DNA of 64,000 nt from Zygnema cylindricum (lineage: Eukaryota; Streptophyta; Zygnematophyceae; Zygnematales; Zygnemataceae), in assembly GCA_037447655.1 (NCBI GenBank), contig JBBHKE010002568.1, forward strand, positions 194,711 through 258,710, given 5' to 3'. The notes below the pieces were generated by a model. It had not been told where the DNA came from, did not search any database, and saw only the letters and a program-made list of their open reading frames with translations. The position numbers and the translations under genes are program-made. This document shows positions 55,020 to 64,000 of the stretch, in pieces. Position 1 is the first letter of the stretch; every line of letters begins with the position of its first letter.

Positions 55020-55515
55020 GACGTCAAACCCACGTTCGAGCACCATTTTTGGACGTTCCAATATTGCGGCAACGAAACGGTGAATTCCTTCCTCATGTAC
55101 ATTCAAGTAGTCCAACATTCATCCGACGACATAAAACCTGTGTCGAACGTCCATTGAAACCTGCTAAATGGCGTTCCAACATTGCGGCGACGAAACACCA
55201 AACTTGTCCCGAAGTCCAACATTCAGGCGACAAAAATAAGTCATTCCTGATTGTACAATACTTCCATTTATATGGCGACGACAAAATATCGTTGCTGGAT
55301 ACGCCAAACTTGTCCCGGAGTCCAACATTCAAGCGACGAAAATAAGTCATCGCTGATTGTACAATAGCTCCATTTATACGGCGACGATAGAATGTCATCG
55401 CCCGTTAACTGATTCCGAGAGTGTCCACATCGAAGCGACGGCGTTTTCTCATCGCCATTTCATTGTGTGATGTGTGGACATAAATGAAGCGACGAGGCAA
55501 TGTCGTCGCCATTCT
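55020..55515. repeat. Third GCGACGA array in F with a 106-bp tandem pair
   Basis: CAAACTTGTCCCGAAGTCCA and CAAACTTGTCCCGGAGTCCA start at 55199 and 55305 and head two 106-bp units. Further GGCGACGA/TCATCGCC palindromes continue to 55515. Confidence 0.88.
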
Positions 55516-57348
55516 AAGGACCCTAAACACAGTTTTCTTCCCCCACCAGTTATCCAACACCATCCCTCAGACTCTTTTATCCAAACTAAAGATTCATCCT
55601 AACTACATACGAAAACATGTAAAACAGGACGTATAACAATTGATAAATATCACCTATAGAGAAAACGGTTAATAGAGGGGAAGGCTACATTTCATTTCAT
55701 CTCATCTTAAACGGATTACATTCGAATAATTCCCAATAATAAGTAAGCAACAACAAATTGTAGAAAGGAAATATACAATAGCATAAACGGAAAAAATGAG
55801 AGAATAACACATTATAAATCATTGATAACCGCAGAAATAATAACAATACCGAGAGAGATGGGTTGAAGAGGTAAAGGGGGGAAGTGTTTTAGGAAAACTA
55901 ACCACATCCTTTGCTTCCCGAAAATTGTTCGGGAAACTTCTTTATAGTTTTGGGGATAAGGTTTCAGAATCCGTTCTCCCGCTTATCAGTGATCACCCAT
56001 ATGATTATATGCAAACAATCCTTTTTGGTTGTAAAGTGTTAATTTTTCCGGCTGGAGTGCGGCGGGTCAAAAGTTGTAGGTTGACTCCCCACATCTCCGC
56101 CAAGAGTGTCTTCTTCTCCCCTCGAAGCTTCTTCCACGAGTGGCTCCACATGTGGCAATTCGGTGGCACCACTCGCCATTTCGGATCCGACAAGGTTCAT
56201 CTCTACGGTCACCTCTTCCACAACATGTGCAGAGATATGAGATATTCCGTTATATCTCGGCACGTAGTTACCCCACATTCTAGAAAATCTCCACATACTT
56301 CTGACGACTAAGCGACTATTTATAAGAATAGAGTGTAGTCAACAACAAGAGTCGGATGTAAGTGAAAACACAAATCAAAATGCTAAATCGATAATGCCAT
56401 TGCTTGTCTGAAGGTACAATATATACGTAAAAATTACGAAAGTGAGAAGTCATAAAAACGCGGCAATTCATTGTGAAAAGAGGGTGGGTTCAAAATTTAA
56501 ATTTTAATGTTTGGTTTTAAATTTGAAAAATCACATTTTTTAAAAACAAAAAATTGAAGCGAGAAGCTGTAAAATTTGCCGCCGAAATTTTTTACGAAAT
56601 AACTGTGGAAAATGATACAGGTTATTCAATGTACGTAATTATATAGAAAATAAATTTAACAGGAAAGACGGTTTGCGTATTATCGTTGTTTTACAAGCAT
56701 CACGTTTCCACGGTTAATAAAATGGCCACGTGTAATTATGGTCGTCCAATAATATGTCGCGTTACGTAGATTCGTTAAGGTAACTTCTAATCGCGACTCA
56801 TTTAGAGTCATACTTCACTGTCAAAAGTGTTTATTTTCGGACTTCATCGTGTAAAAGCAACATTATTAGGGTAATGAGTCATTATTAAAGTAAATTGAAT
56901 CACATATAACCACCAAAGTGTGACAGTATTAGAGTTCAAAAGTACTTTTTTCACCTGAAAATGAAAAAAACGTAACGTAAATGCCGTTTACATTCGAATT
57001 CCCTTGAAAATCCGTCGTTCATAACTATTGCTAATTAATTACGTAATTGTGTATAATTTGCATGTAACCGTTGACGGTTGTTCGACAGAACTGACATTCA
57101 GCGTGACAAATAATACTAACGTCACAATGACATCGACATATACGGACTGATAGACTTTGTACGTCTACGTAATTTAGTGTTTATAATTATCGCGCATATA
57201 ATTATCGCCGACATAACCCAATATAGAATACCTAAATAAAGTAGAGTAAACTTCATAGTTGAAAAATATCTATCACCTAAATTAACGTACATTATTTTAA
57301 TTGTTTTTTTTGGTTTTTTTACTCTAATTTTTTCATTACTCTAATTAC
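55516..57348. other. F right arm, no clear gene
   Basis: Open frames overlap on both strands at 55925-56311, one of which might be an upstream exon. No domain is recognised. 57110-57348 matches the right arm of F3 and ends inside the TIR. Confidence 0.45.
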
Positions 57349-58413
57349 TGCAACTCTGAGACCTCCATAAGACCTCAGAGTAAGCAACTCACACGAAGCC
57401 TCTAGGATAACCATAAACCATTTGTCGTTCAAGACGAATAACCACCACCTTGGCAAACAAAAACTCTGACCACCTTCACCCTTGTGAAGGCAAGACTCCC
57501 CTAAGTCGATAGCAAAAAGAATATCCGAATTTGCTCTCCTAAGCAGTAAGTTATGGAGGGTCAAAGTTGACCTTTTGTATTGAAGCTCTTTGGGAGAGAG
57601 GGTCTTATCTACCAATTTTTCTAAGTCCTATCTCTCTCACAAACTCTATCTACTGATGTATTGAACCAATCCTATTACACTTCTGTATATAAAAGTACAC
57701 CTGCCAGTGTACTTTCTGTACGGAAACTGTACGACATGGTCTAAAAGTCGATACATGTCATATCCGGGTTCGGTCCCGTAATCCCCAGGGATGCCGCGAT
57801 CCAACGTAATTTTCCACGTGTCATCCGATGTGGCGATGACCACAAACCGCCGAGATTCTCTTCCGCGATCTCGGCTTTCTTTCCGGCCGTCCAATTGAAT
57901 GCAGATTTCAATTATAGCCGTGATAAATAATTGCGCGGTATTTGTGTTGTTAAAGAAATAAATGCGCGATACTAGTTTCTTACACATACCGTAATCCGTA
58001 CTTTTACATAACTGGATCTATGTATCCCGTAAACAGTTGTATTTAAATGAATTATCGTATATAATAATATTTAAATAGATATCACCCTATATTATATATT
58101 TGTAGTCTTAGGTTTAACGGCTAAGACTATCAGCTACTAGATACCTTTCTTTCCACAAGTACCAAGATCAAATTCAAGTTCCGACATCTATTCTTTTAGT
58201 AAATAAACTACTTATTGGTATATCAACTAATCCATTTCCCGTAAACCTTTAGATAGCCAAGGTAGCCATGGCTCTAGCTTCCACTCCAACTTCCCAGTGA
58301 CTACGACAAGTGTGGGAGTTTGGAGAGAGAAGTTAGAGAAAGACTGCATTACCTTCATTCTGTATTTTAATTTAGACCTAGAAAATACTTAAAAGGAACC
58401 ATCAATTTTTACA
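57349..58413 (-). repeat. A4 3' LTR
   Basis: 1065 bp, ending TGCAACTCTGAG at its left edge. Matches the A2 and A3 LTRs throughout. Confidence 0.9.
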
Positions 58414-58430
58414 CTCCCTTTATTTTCTAG

Positions 58431-59342
58431 TCAATCTTTTATTTTCAGACCACACTTTTCCCTGGAGAAAATTAGCTTAGGGGAAGGCACAAGTTTGGTC
58501 ACCATATCCGCTACCATCTCACTATCTGGTCGGGACTCTAAACTGATTATTTTGTATTCTACTTTCTCTCTAACAAAGTTGAGTCTAATGTCCATGTGTT
58601 TAGCTTTAAAATGATGTTTAGGATTGGGAGAAATAGCGAATGCTGCCTGATTATAACAAAAAAAAGTATGCACACCACTTTTAAGGTGACCAAGCTCACT
58701 TAGCAAAGACTTGACCCACATCAATTCTTTTACAGCAAAGCAAAAGGCCATATACTCAGCCTCTATGGTGGACTGAGCAATAACGTTTTGCTGTTTGCTA
58801 CTCCAACAGCAAGGCCCATCACCCACATATAATACATATCCAGAAGTACATCTCCTCATCGGAGCATCACCATAACTTGCATCACTCCAAGTAGTGATGT
58901 CAGAATTTTACTCACCCAAATGCAAGCATAGATCCGTAGTTCCCATCAAATATCTAAAAACTCTGTTAGCTGCCTCCCAATCCTTTTTAGAGCGAGCATT
59001 TAGACTTCTACTCAGCACTCCTACAGCTGCAGCTAATTCCGGCCGGGTACAATTTATAAAATAGATTAGGCTTCCCACTACTTGCCAGTAAGGAATAGTC
59101 TGCATGGACTTCTGTTTTTCAAGACTTTATTCCTCATCTAAGACTATGACTCCTTCCTCACTCCCCTCACTTCCCTTTTTTAACTCCATTGGAGTTATAC
59201 AACTACTAGCTTTATCCATCTGAATTTTTTCCAGCATGTTTTTGATTGCTTCATTTTGAGTCAATCTTATAATCTTTTCTTATCTCTTTCTACTTGAATT
59301 CCCAAAATATATTTTGCTTCTCCCATATCTTTCATTTCAAAT
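58431..59342 (-). pseudogene. Copia A4 RNase H and end of RT
   Basis: A 142-codon open frame (58859-58431) contains MRRCTSGYVLYVGDGPCCW, STIEAEYMAFCFAVKELMWVKS with the catalytic Glu, and KAKHMDIRLNFVREKVEYKI through to the C-terminus. Upstream, VGSLIYFINCTRPELAAAVGVL and YLMGTTDLCLHLGE follow in another frame. The first Asp motif lies in a broken stretch at about 58870. The RT reading stops at the B4 insertion at 59347. Confidence 0.88.
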
Positions 59343-59347
59343 CTCCC

Positions 59348-60545
59348 TGTTGAAATTTATGTATTTTCAAGGTCTGTATTGGAAAAATAAATAGAGTAAG
59401 TCAGCAAAGGCAACTTGCTTCTCGCTCAACTCTCTCCACTCCCCATACTTGTTGCAGTCACAGTTGACCAGAGAGAGAGCTACAGCCATGGTTGTCTAAA
59501 GAGGATAGGCTAATTCGTAGTTTGTACCAAAATGTTTATGCTGGATCTAGGATTTGATCCTAGTACCTACATCCTATAACAATCGTTAGCTTTAGCCTAT
59601 AGCTAGGAGTCAACGATGGCATATGTAGGGTACAATAGGTATTTATAAATGTACAAGAAGAGAATTCTAACTAACTAACAAATAATTAAAAACTGCCCTA
59701 CACCAGATTTGAACCGTGGTTTATGGGTTATTTGTAAATGTATGCCTTATCATATAAGGCGTTGACGAAACGATACACGTTACGAGATTCAAAAATATAT
59801 AAACGTTAACGCAACAACTAATTAACGCCAGACTAACAAAAAGGAGAAATTCATGCATGTACGCAAATCTGAACCGTGTAAAATATGTTTTGATCGGACG
59901 GCCGCCATTGTAGCCCCCACAGAGAGCGTCACGCGGTGCCACGTGGCACCACATTATTTGATACCGGAGAAGATAAGAGGAAGAACCATGGCTCCCGATT
60001 TCACAGGTGTCACCTTGAAGACCATGTCGTACAATGGCCGTACAATAAGTACATCTCTTATTGTACTTTCTTGTACTATATAGTGTTCCTATTGGACTAG
60101 GGTTTTAGTAGTAGGTAGTCGTGAGTAGGCAGACCAAGACTTAGTGATATTTAGGTACCTCTCTCTAAGAGAGCTTGTAACTATAAAGGTCATCTTTGAC
60201 CAGCCATAACTTAAAACAAATTCAGTGATTCTTTTTGCTGCAGACTCAGGGGAGTCTAAGCTACACAAGAGTGTGGTCGGTCAGAGTCTTTGATTTCCAG
60301 GGTGGCACTTATTCAAACGGAAGTTAAAGTGGGGAATATTGTCCAAAACACATATTCAAGCTTTGCATTCTGTGGTGGAATTGAGCACACAGAAGGTCTT
60401 CTCTTCACTAGGGTGAAGGTGTATTGAGGTTTTCATTGTGAAGGGATCATTTATTTAGGTTTATATCAACTAGGAGTATGCACTATCTAGATTACCTTTT
60501 TTTGGATCTGCGAATTTTGTGGGCATTGGAGCCCATAGAATTTCA
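59348..60545 (+). repeat. B4 5' LTR
   Basis: 1198 bp. It differs from the 3' LTR mainly by a 39-bp deletion and scattered substitutions. Confidence 0.92.
60077..60083 (+). promoter_or_regulatory. Possible TATA box in B LTR
   Basis: TATATAG in the context GTACTATATAGTGTTCC is conserved in all B LTRs (also 63302-63308 and near 14213). It is the best candidate for the LTR promoter. Confidence 0.45.
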
Positions 60546-60558
60546 GGTTATGGGCCCA
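60546..60558 (+). other. B4 primer-binding site, half initiator tRNA-Met
   Basis: GGTTATGGGCCCA directly follows the LTR. It is complementary to the anticodon stem-loop of initiator tRNA-Met. It contains an ATG that, unlike in family A, opens only a short frame here. Confidence 0.85.
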
Positions 60559-60814
60559 CATCTAGGGTGCCTATGTTCTATGGAACAAACTTCACTTATT
60601 AAGAGTTTATTATGGAGGGATTGCTTTTCGAGAAGCACTTATGGAGAATTATTTCGAGACAAGTAAGATGTCCGTCACTTGGCTTTAGAGGAGGTCACTA
60701 TGGAGAATCATCCGAGGCTGCCCAGAATATCAACAAAAGTTCAGATGAATCAAAAATTGAAGGGAAAAACCTTTCCGTGGATGGGGAATAGGGGAGAAGG
60801 ATAAAGGGACACTT

Positions 60815-62530
60815 ATGGTGAGGGGAGCTATGCTCTTCGTCACATCTTCACTTAGAGGGGCTGTAAGTAAAACTGAAGAAAATGATAATAAAATTTGGGA
60901 GTATAAAAACACTGTAGCAAAACATCTTATACTTAGATATGTGTCTAAGTCCATAGCTATCACTGTTTTAAGTCTTACCAAGTCTTCAGAAATATGGGAA
61001 ACACTAAGGCAGATTTATAAGAGTGAGACTATTCAGAGGCAGCAATTAGTAAAAAAAGAAATAGAGGCCTATGTTTATAAAGGCGGTAACATGATAGAGT
61101 TTTGCAATGATATTGCTGCGTTATATGTTGAGCTTTCTAGTGCGAGGTATGTAGAATCTGAGGAGAGAAAGATCAATACACTACTCATGAAACTCCCAGA
61201 TGATTACGAAAACATCATTTATCGTATGCAGGCAATGGATGGCTCCTCATGGATTTGTAGCTTTACCATGGGGATAATTCTTGTGAGGGAAAGCACTTTG
61301 GAGCTTCGTAGGGGAAGTGAGAGGGTAACTGCATTTAAAGCTGGTAGTGATTGGCGGAAGCGTGATGAGAGGAACGGTGGTGACGAGCGGAAGCGTAATG
61401 AGATGAAGAAAGACGAAGGTAAACCTTATCGAAACTTTGGTGGAAAGAGAGGGAGAGGAAAAGAAAGGGGAGCTTTGAAAAAGGGTGTTTGCTTCTTTTG
61501 TAGAGAACCAGGTCACTATATAGAGAAGTGTCCTTGCTTGGAAGAACTTAGAAGTTGGAATGTGAAAGAGGAGGAAGAAGGGGAAGAGGAGAAAGAGGAT
61601 GAAGAAATATTTGAGCTTCTTCACATCGGTAGAATGGAGAAGAGAGAGAAGTACACAGAAATTACACGAAAGCAACGATGTGCTTTTGGAGGTATAAGGG
61701 AAGGAAAGGGAAGGGAGGTACTTGAGGGAGTTAGAAATGATGAGGATGTAAAGGAGTGTAGAAAGTATGACTTAGAAATAAAAAAGTCAGATCTAGGATA
61801 CATAAATGAAAAAGGGAAAAATAAAAATAATAAGTATAATTCTATAAACATTTGGGAAACAGAAAACTCGTTGGAAAGGGAGACTTCAACGGATTTGGAG
61901 GAAAACCGAGAAGTAAAACTAGAGCAGGTTTTAAAAGATAGGGGAGAAAAGAAATATTTAATGAAAAGTTTAGGGGAGGAGAAATACTCTTTGAGAATCA
62001 TTATCAGAAGTCATAGCGGAAAGAATTCCATGGGAGAGAGTGAGGAAAGTTCAAAAAATTGGGTGAGTATCATGGATAAAAATATGAGTTTGGAAGATGT
62101 AGATTTTATGAGGAACTTAGTGGGGACTCTTGATATAACGATAAATTTGGGGGGTAATGGTTTTGACATCACTAATGGGAGTGATGGCATTTATGGTGGT
62201 GTGCCTGTAAAAGGGTTAGCATCTGGGTGTGTGTCGCAGATTGGGGATGTGGCTGGTTTTTTGAATTGCAAGAGGGAAATCGGATTCTGTGTGGATGGAA
62301 AAGAGATGAGTGGGATAAAATCTTTGATTGGATTTATGGAAAATTGTATGCTTAATAAAATATGTGATCAGCAAGGTGGAATGTTTATTTCAGCTCATCT
62401 AATAGACCTTTTAAAATACGAGAGTATTCACTTAAAGTTTTATGAGGAGAAAAGAAAGAGGAAAAAGAAAAGAAGAAAAAAAAATATTATATATATATTT
62501 TTAGTGGGAGTAGAAAAGAAAGTAGACTAG
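60815..62530 (+). CDS. B4 gag fused to degenerate RNase H
   Basis: 571 codons. Residues about 20-200 are a copia UBN2/gag domain (VAKHLILRYVSKSI, EIWETLRQIYKSETIQRQQL, AYVYKGGNMIEFCNDI, LLMKLPDDYENI). The nucleocapsid knuckle is CFFCREPGHYIEKC at 226-239 (C-x2-C-x4-H-x4-C). A Lys/Glu-rich region follows (about 245-420). Residues 420-435 align with the post-RT block of family A (LSPKEQNFM), and 436-545 with copia RNase H: GSDGIYGG retains the first Asp at 457, and later CDQQGG and HLIDL remain, but the EAEYM glutamate motif is lost. So gag reads through a deleted pol. The N-terminal gag segment before 60815 is in another frame. The tail is Lys/Arg rich (KRKRKKKRRKK). Confidence 0.85.
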   Translation: MVRGAMLFVTSSLRGAVSKTEENDNKIWEYKNTVAKHLILRYVSKSIAITVLSLTKSSEIWETLRQIYKSETIQRQQLVKKEIEAYVYKGGNMIEFCNDIAALYVELSSARYVESEERKINTLLMKLPDDYENIIYRMQAMDGSSWICSFTMGIILVRESTLELRRGSERVTAFKAGSDWRKRDERNGGDERKRNEMKKDEGKPYRNFGGKRGRGKERGALKKGVCFFCREPGHYIEKCPCLEELRSWNVKEEEEGEEEKEDEEIFELLHIGRMEKREKYTEITRKQRCAFGGIREGKGREVLEGVRNDEDVKECRKYDLEIKKSDLGYINEKGKNKNNKYNSINIWETENSLERETSTDLEENREVKLEQVLKDRGEKKYLMKSLGEEKYSLRIIIRSHSGKNSMGESEESSKNWVSIMDKNMSLEDVDFMRNLVGTLDITINLGGNGFDITNGSDGIYGGVPVKGLASGCVSQIGDVAGFLNCKREIGFCVDGKEMSGIKSLIGFMENCMLNKICDQQGGMFISAHLIDLLKYESIHLKFYEEKRKRKKKRRKKNIIYIFLVGVEKKVD

Positions 62531-62543
62531 AAAATAAGGGGAG
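62528..62543 (+). other. B4 polypurine tract
   Basis: AGAAAATAAGGGGAG immediately before the 3' LTR start TGTTGAAA. The same sequence is found in family A (RC of 36717-36735). Confidence 0.88.
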
Positions 62544-63780
62544 TGTTGAAATTTATGTATTTTCAAGGTCTGTATTGGAAAAATAAATAGAGTAAGTAAG
62601 CAAAGGCAACCTCCTTCTTGTTCAACTCTCTCCGGTCCCCATACTTGTTGCAGTCACAGAAGACCAGAGAGAGAGAGCTAGAGCCATGGTTGTCTAAAGA
62701 GGATAGGCTAATTCGTAGTTTGTACCAAAATGTTTATGCTGGATCTAGGATTTGATCTTGGTACCTACATCCTATAACAATCGTTAGCTTTAGCCTATAG
62801 CTAGGAGTCAACGATGGCATATGTAGGGTACAATAGGTATTTATAAATGTACAAGAAGAGAATTCTAACTAACTAACAAATAATTAAAATCTGCCTTACA
62901 CCAGATTTGAACCGTGGTTTATGGGTTATTTGTAAATGTATGCCTTATCATATAAGGCGTTGACGAAACGATACACGTTACGGGATTCAAAAATATATAA
63001 ACGTTAACGTAACAACTAATTAACGCCAGACTAACGAAAAGGAGAAATTCATGCATGTACGCGAATCTGAACCGTGTAAAATATATTTTGATCGGACAGC
63101 CGCCATTGTAGCCACCACGCGAAGTGAGCTTTTGGCGGCATTTGGAGATAACGTCACGCGGTGCCACGTGGCGGCACATTATTTGATACCGGAGAAGATG
63201 GGAGGAGGAACCATGGCTCCCGATTTCACAGGTGTCACTTTGAAGACCATGTTGTACAATGGCCGTACAATAAGTACATCTCTTATTCTACCTTCTTGTA
63301 CTATATAGTGTTCCTATTGGACTAGGGTTTAGTAGTAGGTAGTCGTGAGTAGGCAGACCAAGACTTAGTGATATTTAGGTACCTCTCTCTAAGAGAGCTT
63401 GTAACTATAAAGGTCATCTTTGACCAGCCATAACTTAATGCTCGGGTGAGCAAATTCAGTGATTCTTTTTGCTGCGGACTCAGGGGAGTCCAAGCTACAC
63501 AGGGGTGTAGTCGGTCAAAGTCTTTGCGTGCCAGGGTGGCACTTATTCAGTGGGAAAGTCAAAGTGGGGAATATTGTCCAAAACACATATTCAAGCTTTG
63601 CATTCTGTGGTGGAACTGAGCACACAGAAGGTCTTCTCTTCACTGGGGTGAAAGTGTATTGGGATTTTGATTGTCAAGGGATCATTCATTTAGGTTTACA
63701 TCAACTAGGAGGTGGCACTATCTACATTAGCTTTTTTTAGATCTGCGAATTCTGTGGCCAATGGAGCCCATAGAATTTCA
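62544..63780 (+). repeat. B4 3' LTR
   Basis: 1237 bp, full length, ending GAATTTCA, followed by target copy CTCCT. Confidence 0.92.
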
Positions 63781-63785
63781 CTCCT

Positions 63786-64000
63786 CTTAAAATCGGTTTT
63801 CAATATATTAATTTTTTCAATTGATTTACTTTAAACAAGTAAATCATTAACATAAATTGCAATAAATTTAATGCCTTACTCGTCTTCAAAAACATAGATT
63901 GAGTGATCTGAGCTGATCGGAATATATCCTAGACCGGTAAGAAACTCATCAAGTTTGTTATTCCATTGTCAAGGCGCATGTTTCAAACCGTAAAGTGATT
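63786..64000 (-). pseudogene. Copia A4 reverse transcriptase, upstream part
   Basis: Continues the RT interrupted at 59347. The reverse strand reads QWNNKLDEFLTGLGYIPI, SSDHSIYVFEDE, a stop, then AIYVNDL. The YVDD catalytic motif is therefore YVND, losing an essential Asp. It runs off the window. Confidence 0.88.

Larger units (their letters stand above)
47810..57348 (-). mobile_element. Large TA-flanked pogo-like transposon F
   Basis: Left TIR CACCGCCAATCGTTATTAGAG, preceded by TA at 47808-47809. The right end runs TCATTACTCTAATTAC up to 57348, where copia A4 interrupts the last 15 or so bases of the TIR. Both terminal regions match the short element F3. Inside are a minus-strand DDD transposase, arrays of GCGACGA palindromes and unassigned ORFs. 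At 9.5 kb it is far longer than most Tc1/mariner elements. Confidence 0.8.
59348..63780 (+). mobile_element. Complete copia B4, non-autonomous, nested in A4 RT
   Basis: 4433 bp. LTRs 59348-60545 (1198 bp) and 62544-63780 (1237 bp) are highly similar, the 5' one lacking 39 bp near 59920. Ends are TGTTGAAATT and AGAATTTCA. Flanks CTCCC (59343-59347) and CTCCT (63781-63785) form a 5-bp target duplication with one change. Removing B4 restores A RT sequence. The primer site is 60546-60558 and the polypurine tract 62528-62543. The only long frame is 60815-62530; protease, integrase and RT catalytic regions are missing. Confidence 0.93.
57349..64000 (-). mobile_element. Copia A4, inserted in F and holding element B4
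   Basis: 3' LTR 57349-58413, polypurine tract RC of 58414-58432, RNase H and part of RT to 59347, then B4, then RT again from 63786 to the window edge. Its 5' half lies outside the window. Insertion at 57348/57349 cut the right TIR of the large F element. Confidence 0.9.

Noticed and set aside
49880-55515. CACTA (En/Spm) element suggested by GCGACGA palindromes
   Set aside because: No CACTA ends or Tnp2-type transposase were found. The ends are CACCGC with TA, and the enzyme has the DDE_1/pogo motifs ENMD, LDNCGGH and QLADSF.

Overview
The window is repeat-dense eukaryotic nuclear DNA, most likely plant or streptophyte: GT-AG introns of 140-160 bp, a TATA box with a pyrimidine-rich leader, copia and gypsy elements, a hAT MITE with an 8-bp duplication and TA-flanked DNA transposons. 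Lineage cannot be fixed from sequence alone. No rRNA, tRNA or CRISPR was seen. Almost everything is transposon, nested up to three deep. The one clear host-type gene is a secreted serine protease split by a retrotransposon.

Family names are mine. A = autonomous-type copia with LTRs of about 1.07 kb, minus strand, four copies. B = non-autonomous relative of A, plus strand. C and D = lone LTRs. E = a different copia fragment. H = short copia lacking protease and integrase. F = TA-flanked Tc1/mariner-pogo-like elements, one large and several small. G = hAT-like MITEs. I = a MITE of unknown type.

Layout. 0.3-1.9 kb: E integrase and RT, minus strand. 1.9-9.6 kb: gypsy pieces, plus strand (RT, RNase H, integrase, then gag and protease), with lone LTR C1 in the RT. 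9.7-17.1 kb: element A1, minus strand, with lone LTR C3 and a B copy that itself holds lone LTR D. 17.1-19.0 kb: 3' end of another B copy with C2 inside its LTR. 19.0-23.9 kb: old copia debris and a degenerate ACATTGG-rich tract. 23.9-25.3 kb: degenerate duplicated units with hAT element G1. 25.6-30.7 kb: the protease gene, interrupted by complete element H with an exact 5-bp duplication; the frame continues across it. 31.8-35.3 kb: MITE pile-up (I, F1, G2, F1b, F3). 35.3-42.4 kb: F2 split by complete element A2. 42.4-42.6 kb: minisatellite and a 10-N gap. 42.6-47.8 kb: A3. 47.8-57.3 kb: large F element with a broken, two-intron DDD transposase, three arrays of GCGACGA palindromes and unrecognised ORFs. 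57.3-64.0 kb: A4 inserted in the last bases of F, and inside it a complete B element carrying a 571-codon gag ORF fused to a degenerate RNase H.

How the parts relate. A encodes every copia function in broken form. B shares primer site, polypurine tract and LTR segments with A and keeps gag plus pol remnants, so it is best read as A's non-autonomous partner. F and its small derivatives form a similar autonomous/MITE set. A, B and H all have a primer-binding site matching the anticodon arm of initiator tRNA-Met rather than its 3' end. This places the site inside translated sequence, and in A the gag start codon lies within it.
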